Part shown: positions 30,208 to 44,123 of the stretch, piece by piece
How positions within the stretch are numbered: position 1 is the first letter of the stretch
How the letters are laid out: the number at the start of each line of letters is the position of its first letter
Assembly (NCBI GenBank): GCA_020466095.1
Contig: CM035807.1
Coordinates: 22,004,198-22,068,197, forward strand
From: Chlorops oryzae
Lineage: Eukaryota > Arthropoda > Insecta > Diptera > Chloropidae
Reading direction: 5' to 3'
DNA length: 64,000 nt
Program-made: the position numbers and the translations under genes
The notes under the pieces: generated by a model
Seen by the model: only the letters and a program-made list of their open reading frames with translations
Database searches by the model: none
What the model was told of the DNA's origin: nothing

Positions 30208-33200
30208 TTTTCCAAAAAACGCTAGATGGCTTGCTTTTGCATAAAATACTAAAAAATAATTTTCAGTAAATTTTGGTGTACAGTGCTCCCTCTCTTAAGC
30301 GGGCACATTTTTTCGGTCCCGTAGGTGCACGCTTAAAATGAGTATGTATGTGAGAAACGGGAACACTAGAGTGTTATAAAAAAGTGTCTTGTTAAGAGAA
30401 GTGTTCGCTTAAAAGGTATGCGATACGAGAGTACAATTTTTGAAATTTTTTAGATTCTTTCTTATCAAACCCAGAAGCTTGATTCAATACTGACTCATTA
30501 TCACTGGAACCATTGGAGCACCGCTTTAATAAATTCCTTACCAGTAAAGCTGAGACTGTGTCGGTATGGATTTTCAATCTTAAAAATGTCTTCATTCACA
30601 GTTCTACGAGTTCTCGTAAACGTAGCAAAAGTAGCATGTAAATTGAGCCCTGATTGATTTTTGATTCCCACAAATTTGGACTATTGCTGACATTTTTATA
30701 TCACAAATGTATTTTTTCGATAAGCGTAAGGACACCATTCAGGACAATGTGTCCGGGATACATTTTAAAAGAATAACCAAAGCCACATCTGTGAGAAATT
30801 TTCGCTAGGCAGACGAAACAGCTTGAACAGCTTTCGAAAATTGGCAAACTGAAGTGCAAAGGCAAACATCGGCGTTGCAGGATGCAGATCCTGTGCTTTG
30901 AAAATTCAAATATTTACCTCAATTTGTTTCTCTGCGAATTGAACTGAACACCTTTTAATTTCAGCGGAACAATATGAAATTAAAACGAGACATTGTTTCA
31001 GCACCGATCATTGCAATCGGAGCGTCGATCTGCCGATCTACAATCAACGCCGAGCCACATGCGAACATACCGCCACTTGAGAAAGGGCAACAAAGTTTCG
31101 GACAAATGCCAAATAAGGACTACGAAATAAGGAATACGGAATACAGAATCCTGCAACATGCTCCTATACGAAACCGATTTGTTTGCGATTGACGTCCGTC
31201 CGTTTGCTTGTTTGCCTCGAAATCTTTTGTGGTTTGAAAAGCTCTTGAGAATCGGTTTTGAGCAATTTCCAATTTACGAATTACAATGAAAGAGAATTTT
31301 CGCCTTCATTGTGCGGAAATTTGTGGCACTTATGGAAACCAACAACCCCCTTTGTTTCGCACATATCCTGGGAGAGAAGAAAAAAAAAAAGCGATCAAGT
31401 CGCTGTACATAGTAGCTGCAATAGTTGCGACGATAAGTGGCACTTCTGATTAAGAGCCACATCGTTTTTTTTTTGTTCATTGTTGTTGTTGTTTTTGGTT
31501 CGTTTTAACGTTTTTCTCTGTCGGCGGAGCCACAGTTCGATTCCGTGTGGCCGTCAGCCCGTGTGCGAGTGCCCTCAATGAAATTAAATGTCGTCGATGC
31601 CGTAGTTTCCCCTTTCGATATGCTTTAAATTTTGTAGCGACACCAGAAGAGTGTGTGTGTGTGCGCTGCTTGTTTACGCTTGGCATTGTAACCTTTCGAC
31701 GGAGCTTTGTCAAAGTCGATTTGTTACATTCTGGAGTGCTTACAGAGCCGTCATTGTGCGCTTAAACTTATTTGCGCTACTCTGCTTTGTTGCTCTGTTG
31801 CTTTGTTCACAATCGCATAGAGTGTATGTGCTATGGAATTTACTTGCGTTGCGTCACAAGCGCTGCCAATGAGGGTTGATTCATGCTGAATCTTGCTGCT
31901 TTTTCGACATATGGCCTCATCGGCCCTCGACGATTGCTGCTTGCTGCTGAAGGTGTTTATACTTTGATACATGATCTCGATATCGCCCGGTTGTTGATTG
32001 TTTGCTCGTCTGCAGTTCTCGCTGCATTGTCCATACACGCATGTAGCCGAAAGGCGGTTTGTTGGTGGTGCATTGTCCAATAAAGATGTCCATTCCTGAT
32101 GACGCTGCGGGATTTCATTTTCACGTTATTTTCCCAGGCTTTTTTCCATTCCATTCAACCATAGAGAGCGATATGATTCTACCGAGCGATTGTGCTTTCC
32201 GACGTTGCATGATGGACAGTAATTATGTCATCGTGTCATCCTGCTGCACCTGACGGTGTGTGCGACCTTAGCCCTTAGGAATTGGTTTGACAGTTTTTCA
32301 AGTAAATGAAGCCACCTGCTCTATTGACCGGAAGTTGAAAAGTTCTGAACTTTTGTGTGGAAAAAGCAGCGACTGTATAATGTCCTGCGAAGGGTGGGTG
32401 GTCATACCTACCTTCATAATTTTTTTTTTTTTTTTTGCCTCACAGAGGATAATTTACTTTGAGTGAACTATTTTGGAATCATATTTATAAGCTAATTAGT
32501 GTTTTTTCCACAAAATGGTGTCCATATTTAATTTTTTTTTAATTATTCACCGAATTGCAACGATTTCTTCCCGTCTTCAATTAATGCTCAAAATGACTTC
32601 TCGCAATCTCCGCAAACCATTTTCCGTAAAAGTTAACAAGCACGCACTTTTCACTCACTGTCCATGTTTACATTTTGCTTTCCAAAAAATCATCCCCTTC
32701 TTTGTAGCATATGCTGCTCGCTGCACTACCACATTGAACTGATTCACGCGCCTCAGCAAAGATGGCACACCAGAGATAAGGCCACCCATTTCAATGCGGA
32801 ACTGATTTTTCTATGGCACTTAAAGTGCCATAAGGCACAATCCGAAAATTGTTATCTTACAGAAGCTATTGTCTGTACTGGTTATCCGAACTTTTTCCTC
32901 GTCGTAGTCAATATGAGAGGCAAAAGTTGTTTTCTTGTTATGAGAAAGGAAAGGAAAAAAAGGGAGTTGACTTGTACAAGAAGCTGAATATCGACTTTGA
33001 ATTGACAGTTTATTTCAATTTTATCTTCAAATGTGATGATGGACATTGAATAATTTTATGGAAAAATGTGAAGCACCCTGGTGGTGGGAAATGTTTCTGG
33101 TGGAGTGCCCTAAAAAAGCGGATAAATAACACAGCATTTTTTTCTTAGGAGAACTCAATTAACTATTTTATGGAATTTGGCCTTCTAAACACGAAAAAAT

Positions 33201-34014
33201 AAAATTTTTCAAATATTTTTTTATGGAACCGTTTTTCTGTTATAATTTTTGACAAACATAAAACTTTTTTTAATGGGTATTTTCAATAAGTAATATAAGC
33301 CTTATGATAAAAATATGTTGCATACTTTAAAGCTTAAATGTGTAATTTCCATTGCTTATTCCAAATTTCCACTCACAAAGAAGAAAAATTTATTCTCTTC
33401 CCCTTGCCTTTCTAGCATGCTTAGTCGATTATTTGGAAAGAAAAATTTATGTGCGGAAATTGGGAAATACGTTGTCTTTGCTCCCTCGCGTATAAATTTA
33501 TAACTCTGTCATTTATCCATAGATTTTGAAAATTAATATCTCATTTTGTTGGGCAAAGAATATAAATTAAATATAAAATTCCAATTTTGCATGTGATCGA
33601 TTTTTAGGTGCCAATAAACAGTTGCAGATTAAGACAATTTGCCACCCTAGGCAGTTGAGATTTTGCCGCCTCAGACAGCAGCCTAATATTCGCCTTTTCT
33701 TTTATTGATGCATTGGCGGTCACAATTTTCCCCCACTGTCAATGAAAGTAAAAATTTTAGAAATTTTCTCTATAAAATGGTATTTTTTTTAAGGTTTAAG
33801 GGTCTACAGAATTTTATTTTCTTGACCGACTATGTGAGAAAAAGTGCTAGAGAGATTCTTTTTATTAAATTTGAGGAATAATTTATTCAAATCGGATAAT
33901 GCATTGTCGAGTTTAGTTCGGAAAAGCTGGAATGCTCCCTTAGTTAGTTGGGAAGGTGAGCGTGTCAGCCACCATGAACTGTGGCTCACTTAGGCTTCAC
34001 ATGGGCACCACCGA
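30208..34014. other. Intergenic region, no gene seen
   Basis: Contains several overlapping short frames at 31.3-33.0 kb without family signatures, simple TTG runs at 31480-31496, and a possible hAT end near 33640 (GCCACCCTAGGCAG, GCCGCC). Nothing here supports a coding exon. Confidence 0.45.
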
Positions 34015-34080
34015 ACTAGGAGTTGCACCCAGAGCCTCTTGCATCGAAAGATGGCTCAACTAACTACGCCACATAGGCCG
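34015..34080 (-). repeat. Degenerate tRNA-like sequence
   Basis: On the minus strand it reads an A-box-like TGGCGTAGTTAGTTG and a B-box-like GGTGCAACTCC in the right order, but one B-box base differs from the invariant TTC and the stems do not pair. A SINE head or tRNA pseudogene. Confidence 0.45.
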
Positions 34081-37047
34081 TCAATACCCTCATAAAAAAT
34101 TTTTTAAAAAATTCATATAAAAAAACACTTCCAAAAATATTTTTTAAAACTATTATTTTCTTGTTAAGAAGGCCAAAGTCCATGGGAAAAAATGCATTCA
34201 GATGTCCTGAGAAATTCAAAAATAATAATTTCTAAGGAAGAACATTGAAGAAATATCAGAACAAATTGCTAGTCCTATGTTCCATGCTTATTCAAGCTAG
34301 CAATCGCTATCAATTTATAGAGAAAAAAATCGTTACACATTCTCGTCCTTCATTGTCTTTTCATGAAGATAAAAAATGTTCTCAGTAAAAAAGAAGAACT
34401 TTTGCATTACAAAATGCCCACCTAATAACGATCGAACGAAGCCATCACCTTTGACAAATCCGAACTGACAATGAACTCTGTCATTGAAAGCGAAAATTTC
34501 TTCACATCCTCAACTAATCCCGCTTATTAGAAATCAAAATCACTGAACCGTATTTGATAAAAAAAAATCTTTCAAGGATTTGCACTCATCGACTGCATTA
34601 CAACAAAAAAAAAAAAAAAATTGCCTTAATTTCCAAAGCACTTCAACGAAAATCCTTAAGTCGAAATAAATCGTTACACTTTTGCGCATTGTTTTTTTTT
34701 TTTGCGATGTGTCTTCGCTTTATGTCCTTGAGCGACAATGCCCTCGACGACGATGTCGATGTCGAGATGATGTCGACGATGAGTGGACCTCCTGGAGGTG
34801 AGAAAATAAAATTGAAATTTTCCTGCAGCGACTCGACAGGATTTGTTTTGCGTTTAACCTCAAGTTTCTCTCTCAATCCCATTGTTATCGTTTTCGCTCG
34901 AAGCGGGAATTGCCCGCATCTTAAGCAACAAAATTATATTAAAGACGATATTCAAGTGTCTTAAGGATATTCATTGGAGGATTTGCGACAATATACGAAG
35001 AAGCAAATGTCGATCGCTGACAAGTGTTATTCGAGCTTCAGCTAATGGTGCTTGTCTGTACAAAATGTTCATCACTTCTTGATGCGACGTAAAGCCTTTT
35101 CAATGAAGGACATCAAGACGATGGACCACCAAGACTTGAACGTGCTGTGTGATCCAACGATTATTATATTATTATTAATTTTATTTTTTATTTTTTTACC
35201 GAATGAACGACTGTTCATTTACATCTACAGTCGCCCAGCGCACGGGGCTTCGGGCTTCATTAGGTACAAAATGGTAATAATCAGCTCGTTAATGAGTCCT
35301 TTTGTTCACTTTAAGGATCATTCATTACAAGTCTAAGCAACAGAAAAATCATAGCTTAAAAGATAATGGACGGAGGAAAAACATTTTCCATGAATTCGGT
35401 ATGCCCACTAAAGCATATTTAGGCAACAGACTTATATGAATCAGAGTACATAGTGCCATACATACTGACAGATTGCATATTAGGTGCATACAATCACGTA
35501 TACGGTTTACCAGGAACGGCTGACCATTTTCGTCTATCTCTAGCGGCAGATACTGAAGACTCTTCGTGATATGAAATCAGCGCCCAAAAAAATAGAGCTC
35601 AGTGTGTCTAAGACCGACAGTGTTTCCTCCGACTGACTCAATTGTTTTTGACTTTTACTTTTTCCCAACAACACGTTAAGCCGAGGAAGAGCTCAACAGC
35701 AACATAGCAACTCAGCTCGTTCTTAACTTGTCGGAATTCAATGATGGCACACAATTGGGATTAGTCAACCAGCCAGGACAGCCAGCATTTTTCAGTAGCT
35801 TGACTTCAGGTAACGCACACAAGGCAGCCGGACATTCATAACATCGTTTCGCAGTGTTTTGGGCTATTTTGACTATTTGAACTCTCGCCAACCGCAAACG
35901 TTCGCGCACAAGATACATATATTTACATATGTACGTATGTAAATAAGCATAGAAAATAGAAGTAGAAAACTAGCACAAAAGCAAGGATAATACTTTGGCT
36001 TAAAGACATTTTCATTATCAGCGAAAACAATGGCCCATGACAATGAAGACGGCCAGATCCTGATGGTACATACAACGTTTTGGACAGGGATTTGGGCATT
36101 TAACCAAAGGGTAATCCAGCCCATTAAAATCCATTTGCGAGTGCGCATTCAACTCGTTTTTGTTCCGCCAGGTAATTGCGAAAGGATTTAGCGGAAGAAT
36201 GAATCCATTCTAATTTTCAGCGATTCTCTTCTATCCCAGTTCCGCTCATACATAATTGCCCAAAAGTGATGAGCTAAATAGCGTTGGCATTGTTGCCGGA
36301 TTACACCTGCCATTATTGGCATATAAGATCGACAGCGCGTATTATCCCGGCACACTTTACTCACTTTACTTACGCGAATTTGTTTAATCGCGATCGTTCG
36401 GGCCGCGGCGGCTACAATCATCACGACCAGCGAGAGGATTACTTAATCACCATTTGACTAAGACCAACCAAGATGATTTTGAGTTGTGTTAGTTGCTGGT
36501 TGCATACGAGATTAGAGTTTATAAAGAAGCATACGGGGAAACAAAAATAACTGATGAATGTCCTCTTAAGCTGACGGCTTTAAAATCCAACAAATCTCGA
36601 GGTTTGCAAAACAAATCTCACACGATTTGCGCTGGGCTTTTATTTTTTTCTTCTTCGGACCACAACGTGAATAGGAACGATCTCCGTTTGGTCGAGAGGC
36701 GTCAAGTAGTCGCGTTCGAGATTAAAGCGTTTTTCTCGCTAAACCGAACTAATTTCAATCCACACACGAGCGAACGGATCAAAGAATCTTCGCGAAATGA
36801 CAATTTTGTTGCTGTTCGGTAATTTTTGGGGTCCCGATAGAGGCTTATGACAAAAGGTTCAACGAATTCAGGTGAAAATGCGCTTGACGGAGGAAAAAGA
36901 AGATTAACGATTGAGCTTGTTTAAGGCATCAACAAAATCATTGATATCTTGTTGATAAACTTAAGCCATAATATTTTTAAAGTTAAAGCAATAACGCAAT
37001 TGCCACGCATTAATGGAAACGGATTCGATTAAAAGAATTGAGGATTT
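34081..37047. other. Intergenic region, no gene seen
   Basis: Only short frames without recognisable domains. GATGTCGATGTCGA-type repeats occur at 34750-34785. CAGGTAA, a weak Zelda-type variant, occurs near 36170. Confidence 0.45.
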
Positions 37048-37764
37048 TATAGTCAGACGAATCTGACCAAACAATACCCAACACAGATAAACAGCGAGCT
37101 ATACAGGGTGTCCCGCTTAAGAGTGAAACTATTCAGGGAGGTGATAGGTGAGGTCCAGACGAACAAATAATTGTGTGACGACAAGGGGTCTAAGTCTTAC
37201 CCCTGAAGAGTTACAGGTGTTACAATTTTGTTTTGAGTTATTAAAAAAAAAATTTTACAGACTTTTTTTTCGATATCATGCAAAAAATAATAATAAAAAT
37301 GGTTTTTCATGAATTGTTGTTCTTTTTGTTGTATTTTATTATTATTTATTGCACGATATCCCGACACCCTGTATATGTATGTTTTAATCGGAGGCTTGAA
37401 TATAAGCTTAAACATCAAATTTCTTTAAAATATCTCGAAAAATTCTGATCTTTGAGCACATTTCAGTTTTTGTGACAGATCCTAGTAGAGGAGGTACTCT
37501 TAAAAATGGTCTGATCTGGCCTAATCTCGAACTTTTTCTTACTTTTGCCCCTGCGAAAACGCATATCCAATTTTGTGAAGATAGCTCGACTCTTTCCATA
37601 AGAAAACTGTATACAAACAGACAGACATACAGACATGATCGAATCTCCTGGTGACGCTGATCATTTCTATATAAATTTTTAATGGTCTATTTCGAAAGGT
37701 TCTCTGGGTGTTACACAAAACCTCACAAACGGAATATAGTCTCGACACAGAGTGTGTCTTTTTT
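37048..37764. mobile_element. INE/DINE-like dispersed repeat, copy 2, interrupted
   Basis: Starts with TATAGTCAGACGAATCTGAC and ATACCCAACACAGATAAACA and ends with CTCGACACAGAGTGTGTC, as in the copies at 24662 and 47435. It is interrupted by a TA-flanked MITE at 37104-37371. Confidence 0.6.
37104..37371. mobile_element. 268-bp mariner/Tc1-like MITE
   Basis: The ends CAGGGTGTCCCG and CGACACCCTG are inverted repeats, flanked on both sides by the dinucleotide TA (37102-37103, 37372-37373), as expected for Tc1/mariner insertion. The interior is T- and A-rich without a transposase. Confidence 0.75.
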
Positions 37765-38135
37765 TAACTGGTTACTTTAAACCCGATTAGAAAGCTTTGA
37801 AAAACCTAATCTTTGAGATTTTAAAATCATATTTCTTATCTATTAATGTCTTTGTTTTCAGATGTGACTGATTGGGCAGCTCATTGGCTCATGGCCTGGC
37901 CGAGAGGTTTCAGTAGTAAAAAACTAAGTTCGTCTTTTGCTCAACACCAATTCGTAGGTACAGCCAGCGTTCTAAGTAGTTACTAGCTATGTAGTTTCTG
38001 CAAAGTCTCCTAATTAACGTAAAATTGCTTTGGAAAGCTTCATTATGATGAATCAGATGAATTTTCGACCTGAATCAACGTTAAGCGGTAAGTCTTAATC
38101 ATAATTCATAATATATATAATAGTTAACAGTAGTA

Positions 38136-38417
38136 CACACAGAAAAATAGAACAACAAAATTATTGCACTATTGCTAAATAAACAAATAACACTGACTGG
38201 ACAACTAAAATTCTTGTCCTTAAATGAGCAACACAAATGGTACTGGCAGTGTACTGACCACATACATTTTTGTAAATATCTCAAAAAGCTAAAAGGTGAA
38301 AGGTCATACTTAGAGGTATTTAAAAAAAATATCAAAAAAGTGGCACGAAACCGGGAATACACTGAAGAAAACTATTTAGTATTTATTTTATTTTTTGTGG
38401 GAAAATTTTTCTCAGTG
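38136..38417. mobile_element. MITE with CAC..AG ends
   Basis: The left end CACACAGAAAAAT and the right end, CACTGAGAAAAAT on the other strand, are inverted repeats that differ at two positions. They resemble the ends of the two large elements in nest A (252 and 700), so they may be one family. The interior has an 82-codon open frame without known domain. Confidence 0.5.
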
Positions 38418-38439
38418 TAAAATAAAAAAATTTTTTTTT

Positions 38440-38680
38440 AGATTCCCTCTTTTATTTACTGTCAGTCGCCCTTCGTTTCATCTTTCTACCCTAATTAGTT
38501 TTTAAGATATAAAATTTACAAGATGGGCTTACTAACAAAGATTTTTCAAGTATATTTCAAGGACACTGCGTAAAAGGAACCTAAAAATCGGTTTCCGCAG
38601 TATTTTAAGGTAGTACCTATCCAAACATATCAACAAAACTTTAAAATCCCTTTCAGGGGGCCGCATTCGGTCATACCCTT
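38440..38680. repeat. Dispersed repeat, related to 4370-4645
   Basis: Shares the ordered blocks AGTTTTTAAGATATAAAATT, AAAAATCGGTTT and CAGGGGGCCGC with the copy in nest A. Class unknown. Confidence 0.5.
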
Positions 38681-41408
38681 TAAGAAACAACTGGTATTTC
38701 CGTACTCGGGAAAATCAATAATTACTTGACTCTCGATCACACTTCATAAAATTGTGATAAATCTGCATCGATTCAAATAAAAACGTTAACAATCGGAAAA
38801 ATCAAAACGATGACTTGTCAAAATGGATCGAGCAATGGATTTTGTGTTCCTCCAAAAACGACAAATTGCACCCAAAACACAATGAACGGGAACAATGCCT
38901 CGCAGCAAAACGTCACTGATGACAGAATGATGAGGATTAAGCCGAAGCGCACTAACACACATAGCCCAGCATAATGAGACCATCACGCAGACATTAACAA
39001 GCCAAAAACATGAGGACACACACACACACACAACAGCCGCAGCCAGAGCCGCAGTTACGGCAACAATGATGAGCTCGACGTCTACGAGTCTATTAAAAGT
39101 CTAAAGGCAGATAATAAAGGGCCATTAGGACTTAAAAGGGCTCAACCTTTGCAAAAATTTCACAAAAAAAAAAAAAAAAAAAAAGAAAAACAATGAAAAA
39201 ATCGTATTTGAAAAGGGAGAGAGCAGGCAGACACAGCCAGCTCGCCAGTCGGTCGATCGTTGCCGATTCACTGGGTGCAGAGCTCGGCGATCCTCTTTGG
39301 CATTTAATGAAGACTAAGCTGCGTTGCTGGACTCATCGCATCAGTTCAGTTCGCGCAGGCGCAGCAACGAATAGGGATTTTATTTTCCAATCTCGGCGCA
39401 GAGCCATGTTAGGAGAGAGTTTTTCGCCCAGAGGCAATATTAAAAAGGGGGTTGTTGGGTGCTCGGAAAAGGATGTCTTCACGCATACACGCACAACAAT
39501 TGTGCAGATTTCGTGTTTTTGCCCAAATGAGAAAACTCTGATGTTTATTCAGCTAGCGTTGCTTGATGCAGCCAGTCAGTCAGTCAGTCAGTTGGTCCTG
39601 GGTACCTTTTGTATTCATTTGGTAAAGGCTTCGAATGGTTTTGCGAACGATATTCAGCCCTGTTCGGCTTATGCTGCTCGTTGATTGTCTCTCTGTCTGT
39701 CTGTCTGTCTGTGGCTGTTGGAAAAGTCAGTAAAGCAAATTTTTGCTTTTTAACTTTTCGAATTTGTATGAAATCCATTGAAATCCCGGCGAACACATAC
39801 CAAGGATTGCAGGAATATGGGGTACAAAGATTTCGGCATTTATTCTCTGGGTGCTCTTTTGATTTTAAGCGTAATCCAGAGTTTAGATTATCGAACCGGA
39901 AACTTCAATTCGTGCATGTTCCGTGTAGATGGGCTTATTTTACATTTTAATATGTTTAACGCATGCTTTGGGATTTTTAATTAATTTTCAATAATGTAGA
40001 CCAGCTGCCGTGGCGTCAAATTTTGAGCTTACTATGCAAGAATTCTCATTGTATGAGAAACGGATAAAATGTTCAGTGATTGCGAGATCCTCTTTTCGAT
40101 GAAAAAGAAAAAAATTAGGTTAATAAGGCGTTAACAGACCATTTTGAATGGAAATTTCAATCGCTGAATGTCTTGCCGAAGAGTTTTAAAGGGTGATTTA
40201 TTTTTTTATATTCTTTGTTAAAGAAAACGAGTATTCATATTCGCAGTTTCGCTCAAAGTCTTAATTTCAAATCAATTGATTTCAAATTCTAAGACTGCTC
40301 TGGTGATCTTAAAGCTTTATAGGGATTATTCTTATGCGAATGCGTTTTGGTTTTAATTTTTTTATAGCTTGGATATTTAAGAATATCTTGCTAAAAAGGA
40401 TTTTTTCAAATTTGATATACATAGTTTGGAAGATATAGCCTTCTTTGTCGAGCAAGGCATGCGCAAAATGAGTAATTTTTGCGTTGCTTCAAACTTTAAA
40501 CGCATTTATCTCGATACCACTTTTTTGAGCTGGCAGCCACGATTTATCACGTTCAACTGGACCGATTTTAATGAAACAAAATGGATTCGACGCAGAATTG
40601 TCACCATTATGGCCGGACCCTCAGTCATAATTTAAAAAATTTTTTACTATTTTTTTTTTACACTGAACTACAAAAAAGTATACCCGAAATCGATAGAGTC
40701 ATTTTTCAATGACCGCCATTTTGTCAAAAAGAAATAGCAAAACTATTTTCGAGGGTCCGGTCATAATGACATCTATACTGATTATAACTCCGTTTTTGTT
40801 TTTCATTTCGGAAAACATGGAGACGAGAAATCGTGGCCACCGGCACTACACCTTTTTTTTAAGTCTCCACTTTGCCGCCCAAGAACTTTTTGAGCCGCTC
40901 TCTTTTAAAAAATTTCGTTTCTTTACTAATTTGCATTAAATCTGAACACAATAAAAATAAATATTGAAAAGGCTCTTTTCGTTTCCTGTTAGGATTTTTT
41001 TTTTTTTAATGGTCCAAAAAAAGCCTCGCGAAGGAGACAACCCCCTTAAAGCAGTGATTAAGGCTCCTACTGCCTCTGAAGTACCAAATTTTAAGGAGGC
41101 GAGAACTTCAACGCCATTGTCCTCATCTTACTCAGCGTCTTCCCACATTACCGCCAGCACAATCTCCTTATCAGTTAACATTTCATTACCCGGCCCAATT
41201 ATAGCGATCACCGAACAATTGAAGTGCGGACTAACAAGGATCTATTTATATAGTTTTCTTTTAGTAAAAGTAGACACAAAAAAAAAGCAGGTCATTAGTC
41301 AATGTTAGTGATAGCGGCTGTTTTTTTTTTATGTTGTTCGAAATAAGAAACTGAATAACTTATTGTTCAGGAGAACTGTCGTCACCGTCCCTTCCAAAAT
41401 TAATATAT

Positions 41409-41490
41409 GGGGCTTTTCACGTGAATCGGACAACGAAAAAAAGGTAATATTCCGAAAGTTCTTCATATTTGGATCAATTGTACCACTAGA
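41409..41490. mobile_element. Lone arm tip related to the 4.6-kb element
   Basis: Begins GGGGCTTTTCACGTGAATCG, preceded by ATAT, then CAACGAAAAAAAGGTAATAT and a TCAATTGTACCACTAG block. The same order starts both arms of the element at 7363-11964. No second arm is visible nearby. Confidence 0.6.
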
Positions 41491-41899
41491 GAAAACGCAG
41501 AAGACATCGCTTCGGAGAAGTAGCCGATCAAGGGCTGTAATTTTTGTTTGCTAAGAATTTCGATCTGATTTTTCCACAGCATATAGGTACTCAATGGTAT
41601 AACTTTCGAAATATTTAAAAAAACCAATTTTTCGAATTGCTCACACAAGTAATTAAAGTGAAGTAAAGTGAATAAATGCGTTATTCCAAAAAATTGCAGC
41701 ATATTTTAAGGCGAAATTTCAGTTTTAGGATTTCTTGGTTTCCGTTTTGTTGGTTCACGAAGTTTTTTCATTGTTTATCAAAGCAATAAGAGCACAACGA
41801 TTTCAAAGGTCCTTTGGACAGTTCTTCAGTTATCCTCTACTCCTCAGAAAGATTTCAATTAAAAAAAAAAGGAAATTAATTCATTTAACAAAAACAAAT

Positions 41900-41905
41900 T
41901 TTATT
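41900..41905 (-). terminator. Candidate poly(A) signal of tll
   Basis: AATAAA on the minus strand about 630 bp beyond the tll stop codon. Other weaker A-rich hexamers lie closer. Not confirmed by transcript data. Confidence 0.3.
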
Positions 41906-42531
41906 TCAGTATAAAAAAGTTATAAAAGTTTGAACGCAATCGCCATCCCAGCGAGAATAAGTCTTAAATCTTAAGCAAAATTCTTGGTTAGTTAAATATT
42001 AAAGCAGCATAAAAAACTAACAGCACAAAGCTCTTAAATCTAAGTAAAATCATGAATGCTATGGGGGAAAAATAAAGTCTTACATCGCTACATTTCGAAT
42101 ACATTCGAATACACTAAGATAAAATCGATCAATTCTATTCAATTCGAATCCAATTCGGTTCGAAATTACTTACAAAAAACAAAAAAATAAATTCTTCTAT
42201 TAAGGCCCTAGAGCTAACAGCTTGCATCGATGTCCCCTCGATTTCCCGCCCATAGTCGAAGCACTACAACACGTTATTTATCACAGATATCAGAGTACTT
42301 CCAAGTGAACACTTCAAGTGCCCAAATGAAACGAACGCGCAAACTCAGCACTTAGAGAGCGCAAAATATGTATTGATAATGATGATGACAATGACAATGA
42401 TGATGATGATTTTGTTTCCTCTTTCGAGAGCCTCCAAGTCGATGTTGAAGGACATATTGCGATAGCGACGGTAACCAGCGAACGGCCAGCGATCGTACTC
42501 CGTCGGTGAATTCATTCATTTAATTTCCAGC

Positions 42532-44123
42532 TTAAATCTTACGTTGGCTATACATATCCGAAATGAGGCGAACAATTGTGATGTCGCCGATCGTTTTCCG
42601 AAAGAACAGCTCCTCAATGGTGAAGCTCGATATTTTGTTCATCAGCACCAGAACGCCGAGAAGCGTTTGAAAACGCAGCGGTTGATTTGGATGATTTCGC
42701 GAAATGTAGGCAAGCAGTGTGCCGCGGGCTTCCTCGTGCAACGATGTCACTCTAGCTGCCTCCATCAATCCGCGCGAGTCGCCGGATGAGCTAGAATTTG
42801 GGCTGCCGCCCCCAGTGCAAAGTGATGTGTTGGCCAGATCTTCGTTGCCGTTCGAGACAGGCTTCCGGAAGAGCGTCATCGCACGCAGACATTCATATTC
42901 GTTGGCATCGATGTTCATGTGGTACAATTGATTCAGAACGTCCTGGAAGGCGTGCACCTCACGTGTGACCACATTGAAAATATCCCGATTCGGTTGCTCC
43001 GCTTCGTAGACGAATAGTAATTGTGCAAAATTTATTGGCATGAGATACTGAGCCATGGCTAATATGAAGAACTCCTTCCACGATTCCTCCAGCAAGAGCA
43101 ATTGATCGCTCATGGGCAATTCGCCGAATGACGGAACATTTTTGATCCAGGTGATGTTCTTAAAAAGATGCTCAGCGGCCGTTTCCTTGATGTGCTCAGC
43201 AGCCATGAGTGGCGGTGTCGGTGGCAGAACACGCGAAGCCAGTGCGTTCATATAAGCAGCCGTCGGTGCAAACAGTGATGGATGTCTTTGATGCAAACTA
43301 TGGTGATGTGGGACACGTGGCACCGAAAGATCCAGGACAAGAGGTGATTGAAAAGCTCCACCCATTGGAGGAGGGTGACGTGGACCAGTTGTTGTGGGTG
43401 GCATCTGTAGCGTCGGTATTCCGGGGAAACCAGCCAAGGCGGCAGCATTCATCAACAACTCATGCGGCATCTGAGGCAAATCTGTTGCGGCACCCATCAT
43501 TGCGTCCTTGTACATTGCCATGTGGCGCCTTAGTGTCGAATTGCGCGGCCCACGCTCATGCTGCACGGCATCCTTATTCATGCCGACCTCAAAGCATTTC
43601 CGTAGTCGACATGCGCGGCACTGATTGCGGTGCGTCTTGTCCACAGTGCAGAGTCCTTGTTTCTGTGATTTGCAGACATATTGGCGAGCTCTTCTTATGG
43701 AGCGCTTAAAAAACCCGGCACATCCATCGCATGCATAGATTCCGTAATGCTTGCCCGAACTGTGGTCTCGGCAAACTTTGCACGGGACGTGGTACAGGAT
43801 GCGGCCTAAAAGTAAAGAAAGAAAAGAGCAAAATTTTAATAAGCGGTTTCGATAATTTCGAGGCGTTTGAAAGAAATCTGTGGGCTGAGGAACGTTTCTA
43901 CCCATTTCCTTCGAATTAAGGGTTGCTATGGCGAGGGCCATTTGCAGCAATCTCAATGCACTATAATTAAATATAGCTGCCAACGATTGATCCAAATAAA
44001 TAGAAGCTATTTAATGGTTATAAAGTACTTACTTGAGGCGGCTGGTGAAAGCCGAAGCTGGTTGTATTTTTGATCCATAATGTCGGGCGAACTATCCATT
44101 GGTGTCATACTTTCGCACATCAT
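42532..44123 (-). CDS. tll: Tailless orphan nuclear receptor (NR2E2)
   Basis: A DNA-binding transcription factor, mainly a repressor, that patterns both ends of the fly embryo and later acts in brain and optic-lobe progenitors. Two coding exons, 44033-44123 and 42532-43805, are joined by a 227-bp intron (CTCAA|GTAAGT ... TTTTAG|GCC) and give 454 residues, close to the roughly 450 of Drosophila Tll. The first ATG of a tandem pair at 44123 was chosen; translation could also begin at later in-frame ATGs near 44108 or 44099. Residues 39-106 form the C4 zinc-finger DNA-binding domain, with P box CDGCA and all eight zinc-binding cysteines. A PxDLS-like [10 protein letters not shown] lies at 187-196 and the ligand-binding fold at about 235-454, ending [20 protein letters not shown] and YSQRKI. 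A longer open frame running upstream of exon 2 to 43995 is intron sequence. No damage is visible. Confidence 0.98.

Larger units (their letters stand above)
37765..41408. other. Intergenic region downstream of tll, no gene seen
   Basis: Contains a MITE (38136), a dispersed repeat (38440), CA repeats near 39018-39032 and CTGT repeats near 39690-39712. A 163-codon open frame on the plus strand (39193-39684) has no family signature and begins next to a homopolymer; I do not call it a gene. Confidence 0.45.

Noticed and set aside
33620..33700. hAT element from the GCCACCCTAGGCAG motif
   Set aside because: Only one end-like sequence is seen and no matching partner or target duplication was found.
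39193..39684. 163-codon open frame on the plus strand
   Set aside because: Begins beside an A homopolymer, has no recognisable family and ends in microsatellite-like DNA.
43209..43709. 166-codon plus-strand frame
   Set aside because: It is antisense to the tll exon and is explained by that gene's codon use.
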